A stretch of 64,000 bases of DNA from Beggiatoa alba B18LD (GCF_000245015.1 NZ_JH600070.1:2543588-2607587); one strand, 5' to 3'; shown: positions 8,847-17,985, counted from the stretch's first letter. Numbers and translations: made by a program. Notes: generated by a model not told the origin, from the letters alone.

Positions 8847-9531
8847 GATATGCCAATGTATTTTTAGAAATCCAAACCACGATATCGTCAAATGTTTCTG
8901 TCATTGCATCCGCAACATAGTCATTATTGCTTCCACCATTACGACAGACGCTATCGCTATTCGTTATCCCATCAGAATCATTAGATTGTGGTAAAACGAT
9001 AGTAGAAGTTGGGTCAGGTCTGCCATTGCGTCCGCAAGAAAAAATCAAGGCTAAAACATCTGTATCTGTGGTATTTGTCACTTGTTGCCCGCTGACTGTT
9101 CGAATCACAATATCGCTTGCAGAACCCCAGTTCATTCCTGTTGTTTGTACATAAGGATTGCGTGTGCGAAAACGAAAAGGACGACCCCACGCATCTTTAT
9201 CAACCGTTCCTAATTGTGCATAAGGTAAATAGCCTTCTAACGCAACACAATTGCCACTGACTTGGCGATTTTCGACCCCATCAGGCGGATAATCTGAGTC
9301 TGAACAGGGAAAATAACCATTTAGTAATACATAACCGATTAATGCTAATTGAATTTGCTCTAACTGCGTGCGTGTTTCATTTCGATATTGCTGTTCTACT
9401 TGCATGGCTAAGGGCATCAAAATACTTGATAACAATAACGCTAACGCTAACACAAAAATGGCGAGTTCCAATAAAGTAAAACCGCGTATTTTTTGTTTTA
9501 GTGTATGCAAGGTTAAGATACGATTTATCAT
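8812..9531 (-). CDS. Type IV pilin-like / type II secretion pseudopilin
   Basis: 239 residues. Prepilin cleavage motif RGFTLLELAIF at about residues 16-26, then a hydrophobic helix. It shares LIGYVLLNGYFPC, GYLPYAQLG, DAWGRPFRFR and FDDIVVWISKNTLA with the gene downstream, so the pair arose by duplication. The C-terminal part carries cysteines that could form disulfides in the periplasm. It is the first gene of the two-gene unit; upstream lies about 170 bases with only a hairpin before galU. Confidence 0.78.
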   Translation of the reverse strand: MINRILTLHTLKQKIRGFTLLELAIFVLALALLLSSILMPLAMQVEQQYRNETRTQLEQIQLALIGYVLLNGYFPCSDSDYPPDGVENRQVSGNCVALEGYLPYAQLGTVDKDAWGRPFRFRTRNPYVQTTGMNWGSASDIVIRTVSGQQVTNTTDTDVLALIFSCGRNGRPDPTSTIVLPQSNDSDGITNSDSVCRNGGSNNDYVADAMTETFDDIVVWISKNTLAYHVTQAKIYTNN

Positions 9532-9622
9532 AGTGCGTATAATCCGTTAGCTTTTTAATTAAGCATAGCCAGCATTCGCACGAATGGGATAAAAAGCAGG
9601 ATAGCTTTTTGATTTTAAGACA

Positions 9623-9646
9623 AGAGACGCAAAACAGCGCGTCTCT
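9623..9646. terminator. Hairpin downstream of galU
   Basis: AGAGACGC (9623-9630) pairs with GCGTCTCT (9639-9646) across an 8-base loop. It lies between the galU stop and the next minus-strand gene. The flanks are only weakly T-rich, so termination is uncertain. Confidence 0.45.
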
Positions 9647-9698
9647 TTAAAGTGTTGTGTGAGATGAAACAGTGACATCTTCACAATAAATGATGTGC

Positions 9699-10595
9699 TT
9701 ACCCTAAATGGGTGCGAGCAATATTGGTTAAATAAGTTCTAAAGGCTTCATGTAAATTCGGATGTTTTAACGCATATTCAACGGTTGCCATTAAATAGCC
9801 TAATTTACTACCACAGTCATAACGAGTGCCTTGGAATTGATAAGCAAGGGCTTTTTCTTCATTTAATAACGCGGCAATTCCATCGGTTAATTGAATTTCT
9901 CCGCCCGCGCCCCGTTTGGTGTTTTCTAAATGATGGAAAATGCGCGGATTTAAAATATAACGTCCGACGACGGCTAGATTAGAAGGGGCTTTTTCGGGGG
10001 AAGGCTTTTCTACAATGCTCACAATCCGTGATAAACCTTCATACAACGCTTCTGGGGAAATAATCCCGTATTTATTGGTTTCAGAACGGGCGACTTCTTC
10101 AACCGCAATCACGCTGCATTGCTGTTTCTCATAAATATCAACCATTTGAGATAAGCAGGGGATTTCTTTACCATCAATTAAATCGTCTGCCAAAATAACG
10201 GCAAAGGGTTCATCACCCACGACAGGTTTTGCACATAAGACGGCATGACCTAAGCCTAATGCTTCAGGTTGACGGACGTAAATACATGAAACACCAGAGG
10301 GAACAACATTTTTTGTTAAGGCTAATAAATCATATTTTCCTAAATGTTCTAACTGGTCTTCTAATTCAGAATTTTTATCGAAATGGTCTTCGATAGCCCG
10401 TTTACTGCCGCTGGTCACAAAAATTAACTGCTCAATCCCTGCCGCTACCGCTTCTTCTGCTGCATATTGAATCAAGGGTTTATCCACAATAGGCAACATT
10501 TCTTTTGGACTGGCTTTGGTCGCAGGTAAAAAGCGTGTTCCTAAACCCGCAACAGGAAATACCGCTTTACGAACAGTTTTTTTGAGTTTTGACAT
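9699..10595 (-). CDS. galU: UTP--glucose-1-phosphate uridylyltransferase
   Basis: 298 residues, the usual length. GalU makes UDP-glucose from UTP and glucose-1-phosphate in the cytoplasm, feeding LPS, exopolysaccharide and osmoprotectant synthesis. Seen: nucleotide-binding start [38 protein letters not shown] with the metal-binding Asp pair, [20 protein letters not shown] and GEIQLTDGI. Ribosome site AAGGA lies 6-7 bases before the ATG. It stands near hldE and hldD, so this stretch supplies activated sugars for the outer membrane. Confidence 0.97.
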   Translation of the reverse strand: MSKLKKTVRKAVFPVAGLGTRFLPATKASPKEMLPIVDKPLIQYAAEEAVAAGIEQLIFVTSGSKRAIEDHFDKNSELEDQLEHLGKYDLLALTKNVVPSGVSCIYVRQPEALGLGHAVLCAKPVVGDEPFAVILADDLIDGKEIPCLSQMVDIYEKQQCSVIAVEEVARSETNKYGIISPEALYEGLSRIVSIVEKPSPEKAPSNLAVVGRYILNPRIFHHLENTKRGAGGEIQLTDGIAALLNEEKALAYQFQGTRYDCGSKLGYLMATVEYALKHPNLHEAFRTYLTNIARTHLG

Positions 10596-10645
10596 AAAAA
10601 ATCCTTGTAGTACCTAAAAAAGGGGATAAAAAGCAGATGAACGCA

Positions 10646-11392
10646 CTAAGGAAGGCGTTGCAAAAGCCACTGACCGATATCCGTGATTTCTTCCATACAG
10701 AGGCTATGCTCCATATTATACGTATGCCATTCAACCTTATAGTTAAGGTTTTTTAATTGGTTATAGCTAGACTCAGCCTGTTTAATGGTAATCACGCCAT
10801 CAAACTGTCCGTGTCCATAAAAAATCGATGTGGTGTTATTACTCGCCTGTCTTTCTTCTTCTAATGTATGGGCTAAGGGAATATAGGTGGATAACGCCAT
10901 AATGCCCGCTAATTTTTGCGGATAACGTAGCCCTGTATGCAACGCTATCGCGCCACCTTGAGAAAACCCTGCAATAACAATGCGTTCAACGGCAATACCT
11001 TGTTTGATTTGTTCTGCAATATATGTTTGTAACAACCGTTCAGAATCGCGCACCCCTTCCTCATCCTGATTAAAGGTTAAATCCATGGCGATGATGTCAT
11101 ACCATGCAGGCATTACCATGCCCATATTGATGGTAATTTCACGATTGGGAGCTTGTGGGAAGATAAACCGAGCATGTTTTAATAGGCTTTTGGGTAAATA
11201 TGGGATGACAGGCTCAAAATCTTGGGAACTTGCCCCTAAACCATGTAGCCAAATAACGCTAGCCGTCGCTTTTTCAGCAGGTTCAATAATAATATCTCTG
11301 GGATTCATCGTCGTTTGGGAAAAGGTAATGGCGGGATAGCAAATTATACAGAGTAGGTAGAAAAAACAATAAGGGTAATTATGGGGCATCAT
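10646..11392 (-). CDS. Alpha/beta-hydrolase, phospholipase/carboxylesterase family
   Basis: 248 residues. A hydrophobic N terminus (FFYLLCIICYPAITFS) could be a signal peptide; without it the family-typical domain begins near residue 29 (MNPRD, an alternative ATG at 11308). Catalytic triad motifs: GFSQGG with the nucleophile Ser, GQFDGVI with Asp, and MEHSLC with His. The oxyanion region is WLHGLGASSQDF. This is the acyl-protein thioesterase/carboxylesterase fold, which hydrolyses ester or thioester bonds. Neither possible start has a strong ribosome site, so whether it is exported is unresolved. It is 50 bases upstream of galU on the same strand. Confidence 0.88.
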   Translation of the reverse strand: MMPHNYPYCFFYLLCIICYPAITFSQTTMNPRDIIIEPAEKATASVIWLHGLGASSQDFEPVIPYLPKSLLKHARFIFPQAPNREITINMGMVMPAWYDIIAMDLTFNQDEEGVRDSERLLQTYIAEQIKQGIAVERIVIAGFSQGGAIALHTGLRYPQKLAGIMALSTYIPLAHTLEEERQASNNTTSIFYGHGQFDGVITIKQAESSYNQLKNLNYKVEWHTYNMEHSLCMEEITDIGQWLLQRLP

Positions 11393-11534
11393 AATGATTT
11401 TTTATTTATCAAATGGGCAGATTGGCTTTACAGTCAGGCGTATTTGTCAACTTGGCGCACCTGTTTCAAAAGCAGAACTTTGTTAGAATAATAAGCCTTT
11501 TCTCCGATTCTTCGACTATTTCTCTAAAAAACCC

Positions 11535-12947
11535 ATGATTGTTCCTATTCCTGATTTTTCCCGCGCACGTGTCTTAGTGGTTGGCGATGTGATGCTAGAC
11601 CGTTATTGGCATGGTTCAACCTCTCGTATTTCGCCTGAAGCCCCTGTGCCTGTTGTGCATGTTAAACAAGTGACTGAGCAAGCAGGTGGTGCGGGAAATG
11701 TCGCTTTAAATATTAGTGCATTAGGAGCAGAGGCGACGCTTATCGGCATGACGGGCGACGATGTGGCAGCGGATACCGTCGCGCAGTTGTTGCAACAGGC
11801 TAAAGTGATTTGTCATTTACATCGTTTAGCCCATGTGCCAACCATTACTAAGTTACGGGTTTTAAGCCGTCATCAACAATTAATCCGTTTAGATTTTGAA
11901 GAACCGTTTGAAACTGCTTCAGCGGTTTTACCACAACAGGTACAAACTGATTTAGCGCGTATTGATGTCCTTGTTTTATCTGATTATGGTAAAGGGGTTT
12001 TAACTGACCCACAAATTTTAATCCAACTCGCTCGCCAAGCAGGGAAAGCCGTTTTAGTTGACCCTAAAGGTAATGATTTTGATAAATATCGTAATGCAAC
12101 GTTGATTACGCCGAATTTATCCGAATTTGAAACCATTGTCGGACATTGTCGGGATGAACAAACGTTAGTCGAGCGAGGGGAAAATTTACGCGCAGACTTG
12201 GGCTTAGAAGCGTTATTAATCACACGCAGTGAAAAAGGCATGACCTTATTACAAGCGCATGAACCTGCCTTACATTTACCTGCACAAGCCCGTGATGTGT
12301 ATGATGTAACAGGGGCAGGCGATACTGTGATTGGCGTATTATCCGCTGGTTTAGCGGCTGGCTTGGCATTAACACAAGCAACCGCATTGGCAAACCATGC
12401 GGCGGGCTTAGTGGTGAGTAAATTAGGCGCGGCAACGGTGAGCGTTGCAGAATTAGAAAACGCCTTGCATTTAACACATGGTCATGCCATTCAAGATTTG
12501 CAAGGGTTAGAAAAGATTGTCAAAATTGCTCGCGCTCAAGGGGAGCGTATTGTCATGACTAATGGGTGTTTTGATATTTTGCACGCAGGGCATGTGCAAT
12601 ATTTGGCTCAAGCGCGTCAATTAGGCGACCGTTTAATTGTCGCTGTTAATGATGATGCATCCGTAAAACGCTTAAAAGGGGCGAGCCGTCCCATTAATAG
12701 CTTGGAAAAACGGTTAGCGGTTTTAAGCGCGTTAAAATGCGTAGATTGGGTTATTCCTTTTAGTGAAGACACACCAGAAACACTTATTTGTCAGCTTTTG
12801 CCCGATGTATTAGTTAAAGGTGGCGATTATACTGTTGCACAAATTGCAGGGAGTCGTTGTGTATTAGAACAGGGTGGAGAGGTTAAGATTCTCAGTTTTT
12901 TAGAAGGTTGCTCGACAACCGCAACGTTACAAGCCCTGCAACAATAG
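11535..12947 (+). CDS. hldE: Bifunctional heptose-7-phosphate kinase / heptose-1-phosphate adenylyltransferase
   Basis: 470 residues, close to the E. coli enzyme. The N-terminal PfkB/ribokinase domain (about 1-315: [30 protein letters not shown]) phosphorylates D-glycero-beta-D-manno-heptose-7-phosphate. The C-terminal nucleotidyltransferase domain (about 340-470: [13 protein letters not shown] with the HxGH-type motif, [12 protein letters not shown]) adds AMP. The product goes to HldD, encoded just downstream, to give ADP-L-glycero-D-manno-heptose for LPS inner core. It begins 142 bases from the divergent esterase gene. Confidence 0.97.
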   Translation: MIVPIPDFSRARVLVVGDVMLDRYWHGSTSRISPEAPVPVVHVKQVTEQAGGAGNVALNISALGAEATLIGMTGDDVAADTVAQLLQQAKVICHLHRLAHVPTITKLRVLSRHQQLIRLDFEEPFETASAVLPQQVQTDLARIDVLVLSDYGKGVLTDPQILIQLARQAGKAVLVDPKGNDFDKYRNATLITPNLSEFETIVGHCRDEQTLVERGENLRADLGLEALLITRSEKGMTLLQAHEPALHLPAQARDVYDVTGAGDTVIGVLSAGLAAGLALTQATALANHAAGLVVSKLGAATVSVAELENALHLTHGHAIQDLQGLEKIVKIARAQGERIVMTNGCFDILHAGHVQYLAQARQLGDRLIVAVNDDASVKRLKGASRPINSLEKRLAVLSALKCVDWVIPFSEDTPETLICQLLPDVLVKGGDYTVAQIAGSRCVLEQGGEVKILSFLEGCSTTATLQALQQ

Positions 12948-12969
12948 GCATAAAACAGGCATAAAACAG
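12948..12969 (+). repeat. Short tandem duplication after hldE
   Basis: GCATAAAACAG occurs twice in a row (12948-12958 and 12959-12969) directly after the hldE stop, followed by a third decayed unit. Its effect on hldE-hldD spacing is probably the only consequence. Confidence 0.6.
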
Positions 12970-13012
12970 GAATAAAATTCAGTAATCATCACGCATGAGG
13001 ATGAAGAATAAT

Positions 13013-13960
13013 ATGATTATCGTCACAGGTGGCGCGGGCTTTATCGGCAGTAATTTGATTAATACCCTGAATCAACGCGGTTATCAAGAAATTCTCGTTG
13101 TTGATAATTTAAAAAACGGGGAAAAATTTAAAAATTTAGTTGACTGTCAAGTCTCTGATTTTTGCGATAAAAAAAGTTTTTTAGAGCGGGTACAAAATAA
13201 CGTTCATTTAGGCAATCACATCGAGGCAGTGTTTCATCTTGGCGCGTGTTCCAGTACAACGGAATGGGACGGCGAATATATGATGCAGAATAATTTCACT
13301 TATTCTAAAACCTTATTGCATTTCTGCCTTGCACAACAAATTCCTTTTATTTATGCCTCCAGTGCTTCCGTGTATGGTGGTGGCACAGTGTTTAAAGAAG
13401 AGCCTAGCTATGAGTCGCCCTTAAATGTTTACGGGTACTCTAAGTTTCTGTTTGACCACTATGTCCGCGCACGTATTAAAAATAGCCCTTCACAAATTGT
13501 AGGACTGCGTTTTTTTAATGTGTATGGTCCTAAAGAACAACATAAAGCGAGCATGGCAAGCGTTGCTTATCATTTAAACAATCAACTGCTTTCTACAGGG
13601 CGGGTTTGTCTGTTTGAAGGGTGTGATGGGTATGGCAATGGCGAGCAACAACGCGATTTTGTCTATGTTGGTGATGTGGCGGATGTTTGCGCATGGTTCT
13701 TAGAAAATCAAGATAAATCAGGTATTTTCAATGTAGGGACAGGACGGAGTCAAAGTTTTAACGCTGTTGCTCAAGCTGTTTTAGCATGGCATGGACGCGG
13801 GCAACTTGAATACATTCCTTTCCCTCAACATTTACGCGGGCGTTATCAAAGCTTTACACAAGCAGATATCAGTCTGTTACGTAACGCAGGCTATAACCAT
13901 CCATTTAAAACGGTAGAAGAAGGCATGCGTTTATATTTAGATTGGCTTAACCGACAATAA
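13013..13960 (+). CDS. hldD: ADP-L-glycero-D-manno-heptose-6-epimerase
   Basis: 315 residues from ATG 13013. Two upstream ATGs (12995, 13001) are in frame, but starting at 13013 gives the family N terminus [14 protein letters not shown] with GAAG-type ribosome bases 6 before it. Seen: Rossmann motif [16 protein letters not shown] and catalytic YGYSKF (YxxxK), FFNVYGP, and the [10 protein letters not shown] and FNVGTG signatures of extended SDRs. It converts ADP-D-glycero- to ADP-L-glycero-D-manno-heptose, the last step of the precursor pathway begun by HldE 65 bases upstream. Confidence 0.96.
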   Translation: MIIVTGGAGFIGSNLINTLNQRGYQEILVVDNLKNGEKFKNLVDCQVSDFCDKKSFLERVQNNVHLGNHIEAVFHLGACSSTTEWDGEYMMQNNFTYSKTLLHFCLAQQIPFIYASSASVYGGGTVFKEEPSYESPLNVYGYSKFLFDHYVRARIKNSPSQIVGLRFFNVYGPKEQHKASMASVAYHLNNQLLSTGRVCLFEGCDGYGNGEQQRDFVYVGDVADVCAWFLENQDKSGIFNVGTGRSQSFNAVAQAVLAWHGRGQLEYIPFPQHLRGRYQSFTQADISLLRNAGYNHPFKTVEEGMRLYLDWLNRQ

Positions 13961-13970
13961 ATAACGGGTA

Positions 13971-14016
13971 ATGTCTGTTTGATGAAACAAATTTTTCTAA
14001 ATTAATCAGGCAGACA
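13971..14016. terminator. Hairpin after hldD, possibly shared with the convergent small gene
   Basis: ATGTCTGTTTGAT (13971-13983) pairs, with G-U wobbles, with ATCAGGCAGACAT (14004-14016). It lies 10 bases after the hldD stop and 27 bases after the stop of the small minus-strand ORF. The T-tract is poor on both strands. Confidence 0.45.
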
Positions 14017-14042
14017 TAAAACATTAATCCTCTTTAAAGGGG

Positions 14043-14192
14043 TTAACTGCCTGCATTCTTAGCAGGTAATTTATCAACGGACTGTATTATCGCAGGCGTA
14101 TTGCTTGGGGGAATTTGCTCTTCATACCAACTGATAATTGCGAAGAATATCAGTAAGGTAATAACAGGTATTAGTAATTTTCCAACGTTCAT
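14043..14192 (-). CDS. 49-residue single-pass membrane protein (hypothetical)
   Basis: This ORF fills an otherwise empty 390-base gap. Reading the minus strand from ATG 14192 gives 49 residues: MNVGKL, a hydrophobic stretch LIPVITLLIFFAIIS that can span the membrane, then a polar tail beginning WYEEQIPPSNTPA, ending in a TAA at 14043. A purine-rich GAGGAAA lies about 10-13 bases before the start, somewhat far. Codon choice resembles neighbouring genes. I do not recognise the family. It could be a small envelope or stress peptide. Confidence 0.5.
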   Translation of the reverse strand: MNVGKLLIPVITLLIFFAIISWYEEQIPPSNTPAIIQSVDKLPAKNAGS

Positions 14193-14349
14193 AATAAAAG
14201 ATTTCCTCTACACGGCGTTATCCCATTCCCTACCAGTTCAAAATATTGTTTTCAGGACATATTGTTAGTCTGATTCTGTAGGTCTTGGTTTTTTCATACA
14301 GAGGAAACAACGGATTGTTAGTTTCATATTGGTACAGTGAGCATTAAGT

Positions 14350-14913
14350 ATGCCATGTTACTTTTTTCATACCCAACGAGTCCCTAAAACTCAATATGTT
14401 AAGTGTAAAACTTCAAGTCAATTATCGGGTTTTACCTTAATAGAATTACTGGTGTCTTTGGTCATTATTGGCGTGATTTTAAGCGTAGCGAGTTTGACCT
14501 TTAACCGAGGCGGTTTAGAGGACGAATTGCAAACAGAGGCAGAAAGGTTGGTAGCATTATTGACCTTAACCAGTCAAGAAGCGGTATTGCAATCCGCAGA
14601 GCAGGGCTTATATGTGGATGACGAAGGATATCGTTTTTATCAATTAGATGAGCAAAATCAATGGCAAATATTAGTCCAAGATGATTTATTACGCCCCCGC
14701 CGTTTTGCCTCTGCCTTAGAGGTTGAATTACAAATCGACGGCGAAACAATAAAATACGATGAAAAACTAACAGACCCGCAAATTATCATCTTTAGCAGTG
14801 GTGAAATAACGCCCTTTACCTTACAACTGCGTAGCCCATTAAATTCGCGTTTAACGTATCGTATTCAAGGGGATAACTTTGCACATTTCATCATCAGTCA
14901 TGAAACTTGGTAA
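14350..14913 (+). CDS. gspH: GspH-like minor pseudopilin
   Basis: 187 residues. A polar leader precedes the prepilin cleavage site LSGFTLIELLVSLVIIG, then an alpha-helical stretch (LQTEAERLVALLTLTSQEAVLQ) and a beta-rich head, the GspH/type II secretion minor pseudopilin plan. GspH caps or primes the periplasmic pseudopilus. It overlaps the gspI-like gene by 14 bases, the order found in T2SS operons. No gspC-G, J or K genes are next to it, so this is a detached part of the system. Confidence 0.8.
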   Translation: MPCYFFHTQRVPKTQYVKCKTSSQLSGFTLIELLVSLVIIGVILSVASLTFNRGGLEDELQTEAERLVALLTLTSQEAVLQSAEQGLYVDDEGYRFYQLDEQNQWQILVQDDLLRPRRFASALEVELQIDGETIKYDEKLTDPQIIIFSSGEITPFTLQLRSPLNSRLTYRIQGDNFAHFIISHETW

Positions 14914-15388
14914 TTCATTTCACCATCAACAGCGAGGATTCACCTTATTAGAGGTCATCGTCGCGCTGGCAATTGTTGCAATTGCATTGGCTGCTATTAT
15001 TAAAGTTTCTGGCGATAATGCCAGTCATGCTAGCTATTTACGTGACCAAACCCTTGCCCATTGGGTAGCAATGAATGTGATTGCCGAAATTGACTTAAGC
15101 GACGATTTTCCCGCGACAGGGCAACGGGAAGGCAGTGATATGATGGGAGATTATGAATGGTTTTGGACTGTTGCCATTTCTAACACCATTGAGCGCGATT
15201 TAAGACGTTTAGATGTACAAGTAAAACGGCATAAATCAGATACAGAAGCCATCGCCCTCTTAACAGGCTTTGTCGGTAAAAAAACACCTGTCACCCAAAC
15301 AACCCGTTCAAATATCACACCGTCAACACCAGCAAAAACGCCCGCGACTTCCTCAACGACACCAAACACAGAGAAACAGGATGACTGA
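14900..15388 (+). CDS. gspI: GspI-like minor pseudopilin
   Basis: 162 residues from ATG 14900, inside the end of gspH; a TTG at 14879 is less likely. Cleavage site QRGFTLLEVIVALAIVAIAL followed by a short head with MNVIAEIDL and GDYEWFWTVAIS, as in GspI, the tip-complex partner of GspJ and GspK. The C-terminal 35 residues are a Thr/Pro/Ser-rich tail not usual for GspI. The end overlaps the next gene by 8 bases, so gspH-gspI-pqiA-pqiB are translationally coupled. Confidence 0.8.
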   Translation: MKLGNSFHHQQRGFTLLEVIVALAIVAIALAAIIKVSGDNASHASYLRDQTLAHWVAMNVIAEIDLSDDFPATGQREGSDMMGDYEWFWTVAISNTIERDLRRLDVQVKRHKSDTEAIALLTGFVGKKTPVTQTTRSNITPSTPAKTPATSSTTPNTEKQDD

Positions 15389-15992
15389 AACCACTGCGCC
15401 GTTAGTCAGTTGTCATTGCTGTGGCTTGATACAACAGCTTCCCATACACACCGTGACAGAAAAACCCATTTGCGCCCGTTGTACCACACCATTACCCCTT
15501 GCACATCATTCCCCCGTCCGTCATCAATGGACACAAAGCCTTGCCCTAACAGCCCTGATTTTTTATATCCCTGCGCTAACCTTGCCATTACTACGCATTG
15601 AACGGCTAGGGCATAGACATGAGGACAGTTTATTCACAGGCTTAATTGCTTTATTTGAACAAGGATACTGGTTTATTGGCTTGATTATTCTGTTTTTTTC
15701 TGTCCTACTGCCCCCGTTTAAACTCTTGGCATTACTCACCTTGTCCAGCACAAATTTAATTCGCCAAGCCCATCATCGCGCCCTCACTTATCGCGCCGTA
15801 GAATTATTAGGGCGGTGGGGCATGTTAGATGTGATGCTGGTGGCAATCCTCGTGGCGTTTGTCAAACTGGGCGGATTAGTCAGTATTCAAGCGGGGTCGG
15901 GATTAATAGCCTTTGCTTTACTGGTGTTATTCAGCCTTTTTGCCAGTGTTAGCTTTAACCCCCATGCTTTATGGAGCACTGCTGATGAATGA
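15381..15992 (+). CDS. PqiA-like integral membrane protein (single repeat)
   Basis: 203 residues from ATG 15381, preceded by GAGAAACAGG. The N-terminal zinc-ribbon pattern CHCCG...CARC (about residues 11-34) precedes four predicted membrane helices; ALIFYIPALTLPLLRI is typical of paraquat-inducible protein A, and the last part has VELLGRWGMLDVMLVAILVA. E. coli PqiA has two such units, this has one. PqiA partners with the MCE protein PqiB in lipid transport between membranes, and the next gene is a PqiB-like protein overlapping by 8 bases. No PqiC lipoprotein follows. Confidence 0.88.
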   Translation: MTETTAPLVSCHCCGLIQQLPIHTVTEKPICARCTTPLPLAHHSPVRHQWTQSLALTALIFYIPALTLPLLRIERLGHRHEDSLFTGLIALFEQGYWFIGLIILFFSVLLPPFKLLALLTLSSTNLIRQAHHRALTYRAVELLGRWGMLDVMLVAILVAFVKLGGLVSIQAGSGLIAFALLVLFSLFASVSFNPHALWSTADE

Positions 15993-17436
15993 AACTGCCT
16001 CATCATTACCAATAGCCCGCTTAAAACCCCGTTTCACATTATCTTGGCTCTTATGGTTATTACCCCTTCTTGCCCTATTTATCGTCAGTATCTTACTTTA
16101 TCAGGCTCAACAACAACGTGGCATTCCATTAACTATTGAATTTCAACAAGGATATGGCATTAAGACGGGTGACACACTGCGTTATCGAGGCATAGAAATC
16201 GGTCAAGTCTATCGCGTGCGTTTAAGTGACGATTTACAAAAAGTCTTGGTTGACATCTATCTGGCAAAAAATGCCGCCTCAATCGCTCGTCAAGGAAGCC
16301 GTTTCTGGATTGTACGCCCACAACTGGATATTACGGGCGCGAGCGGACTAGAAACCGTCGTGGGGGCAAACTACATCAGCGTCTTGCCCAATAAAGAAGC
16401 CTCCCAGCCCCAAACCCATTTTGTCGGCTTAGACATGCCCTTATCGATAACCGATTTAGACGCGGGCGGGGTAGAAATCCTCTTGCAGACGAGCGGAAAA
16501 GGCATGTTAAAGCGCGGTGCACCCGTGTTATATCGACAAGTTGCAATTGGAACAATTCTAAATGTAGATTTAGACACAGATAGCAGTGCGGTTGTTGTCC
16601 ATGCCTATATTAAGCCTGAATATACACACTTTATCCGTGAAAATGCCCGTTTTTGGAAAATCAGTGGGATGCGTGTTAGTGCAGGCTGGACAGGAGTCGA
16701 TTTTCAAATGGATTCACTCTATAGCGTCATTGCAGGCGGAATCGGGCTGGCAATACCTAGCGATTACGGCGCACTCGCGTCAACTGAAAAGCGTTTCCCT
16801 TTATACGATGAACCACAAGAAGACTGGTTACAGTGGACTGCGTACATTGCGCCTGATAGCCAACATCTAACGAATTTAGCCAACTATCCTAAACCCCTGT
16901 GGGCAACGCTCAGTTGGCAAAATAAACGCTTGGCATTTTGGCGAGAAACACAACAACAAGCATGGGTATTACCCGTACAAGATGGTTTTTTAGCCCCTAA
17001 AAGCGTGTTAATTCCGCCCGATGGTGTAGAAAATCCCGTGTTAGCGATTGGTGATTTAACTATCAATTTACAAACCATCACCCCCATTATTTACAATGGC
17101 GACCTCGCAATTTTGCCCTATACACACAATTTCAGTGCGGTAAGCCTGCCACTTTCGCCCATTATCAACACATATCCTGAACCCATAAATAGCCTTGTCA
17201 TTGCTGACGCTACAACCTCTCCCCATCCTATCAAAGCAGAGCGTTATCAAAAATATGATGATGTATGGTTACTACAAGATAAACAAGCCTTTTCCCCATC
17301 ATGGCTGGGTGCACCTGTTATTGCAACGGAAACGGGTGAATTATTAGGTATTTTAATCGTGACTGATAATTTAGTCGGTGTATCCTTGCTGATTGGGAAT
17401 CCATTGATAGAAAAAGATAAAACGACGGCAAAATAA
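15985..17436 (+). CDS. PqiB-like MCE-domain protein with an unusual C-terminal domain
   Basis: 483 residues from ATG 15985. One membrane helix near the N terminus (LLWLLPLLALFIVSILLY), then two MCE domains: about 40-140 (GYGIKTGDTLRYRGIEIGQV, GASGLETVVGANYISVLP) and about 155-260 (GMLKRGAPVLYRQVAIGTI, ending YSVIAGGIGLAIP). MCE proteins form hexameric rings that shuttle lipids across the periplasm. The remaining 200 residues are not MCE-like; the end, SWLGAPVIATETGELLGILI, resembles the GxPV...G.v.Gi pattern of trypsin-fold proteins but without the catalytic Ser. It ends the gspH-gspI-pqiA unit. Confidence 0.85.
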   Translation: MNETASSLPIARLKPRFTLSWLLWLLPLLALFIVSILLYQAQQQRGIPLTIEFQQGYGIKTGDTLRYRGIEIGQVYRVRLSDDLQKVLVDIYLAKNAASIARQGSRFWIVRPQLDITGASGLETVVGANYISVLPNKEASQPQTHFVGLDMPLSITDLDAGGVEILLQTSGKGMLKRGAPVLYRQVAIGTILNVDLDTDSSAVVVHAYIKPEYTHFIRENARFWKISGMRVSAGWTGVDFQMDSLYSVIAGGIGLAIPSDYGALASTEKRFPLYDEPQEDWLQWTAYIAPDSQHLTNLANYPKPLWATLSWQNKRLAFWRETQQQAWVLPVQDGFLAPKSVLIPPDGVENPVLAIGDLTINLQTITPIIYNGDLAILPYTHNFSAVSLPLSPIINTYPEPINSLVIADATTSPHPIKAERYQKYDDVWLLQDKQAFSPSWLGAPVIATETGELLGILIVTDNLVGVSLLIGNPLIEKDKTTAK

Positions 17437-17439
17437 ATA

Positions 17440-17735
17440 ATCTGAGTTCTGCGAGTTTCTTTTAAAAAGACAAGCGTTTGTCTGAATCAGAATTCACAGA
17501 ATTTTCAGAATTAGCAGAATTAAAAAGCGTTATTCACCTTAAATTTTTGGTTTTAGGGTTTTAAATTCTGTTAATTCTGTTAATTCTGAAAATCCTGATT
17601 CAGACAATCTTTTAATCTTCTCTGGTGAATTCTTTTCGCACGTTCCGACAGACCTGCTAGGTTTTAAAAACCTAGCAGGTCTCTGTTTTGTTTTATAAAA
17701 CTCGCCGAACTCAAGTTAATACGAATCACGCTTTT
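17440..17735. repeat. Inverted-repeat element, copy 2
   Basis: Begins within a few bases of the stop at 17436 with ATCTGAGTTCTGCGAG and ends at CTCGCCGAACTCAAGTTAA (terminal inverted repeats). Inside are the arm GTCTGAATCAGAATTCACAG, its complement ending ATTCAGACA, the CGCACGTTCCGACAG module also found in copies 4 and 8, and a perfect 33-bp palindrome at about 17651-17682 (ACCTGCTAGG with CCTAGCAGGT). Confidence 0.85.
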
Positions 17736-17820
17736 TAATTCTGCTAATTCTGAAAATTCTGTGAATTCTGATTCAGACAAAAAAAGACCTGCTAGGTTTT
17801 GAAAGCCTAGCAGGTCTCTG
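17736..17820. repeat. Inverted-repeat element, half copy abutting copy 2
   Basis: Right half of the element only: the arm AATTCTGTGAATTCTGATTC, ATTCAGACAAAAAAAG, then the palindrome at 17785-17817. On the minus strand the palindrome is followed by a run of seven Ts, so it can terminate minus-strand transcription from the tRNA. Confidence 0.8.
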
Positions 17821-17851
17821 TCTTTCTCATCGCAGGCAATAATCAGCGGGC

Positions 17852-17889
17852 AAAAAAAAACCAAACTTTTTTTAAAGTTTGGTTTTTTT
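17852..17889 (-). terminator. Terminator of tRNA-Lys (usable in both directions)
   Basis: CCAAACTTT (17861-17869) pairs with AAAGTTTGG (17874-17882); on the minus strand the stem is followed by nine Ts. It begins 12 bases downstream of the tRNA 3' end. Confidence 0.85.
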
Positions 17890-17900
17890 AAATTCGGTTA

Positions 17901-17973
17901 TGGGTCGTCCGCGACTCGAACGCGGGACCAACGGATTAAAAGTCCGCTGCTCTACCGACTGAGCTAACGACCC
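17901..17973 (-). tRNA. tRNA-Lys (anticodon TTT)
   Basis: 73 bases on the minus strand. The acceptor stem GGGTCGT pairs with ACGACCC followed by discriminator A; the D arm contains GCTCAGTCGGTAGAGC, the anticodon arm GCGGACTTTTAATCCGT with anticodon TTT, and the T loop GTTCGAGTC. CCA is not encoded. It has a clear promoter upstream and terminator downstream. Confidence 0.97.
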
Positions 17974-17985
17974 GAGAAGCTGTAT

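Noticed and set aside
17664-17864. Open frame of 66 residues on the minus strand
   Set aside because: It is a translation of the repeat element; similar frames appear at 25694-26071 and 49053-49235. No ribosome site.
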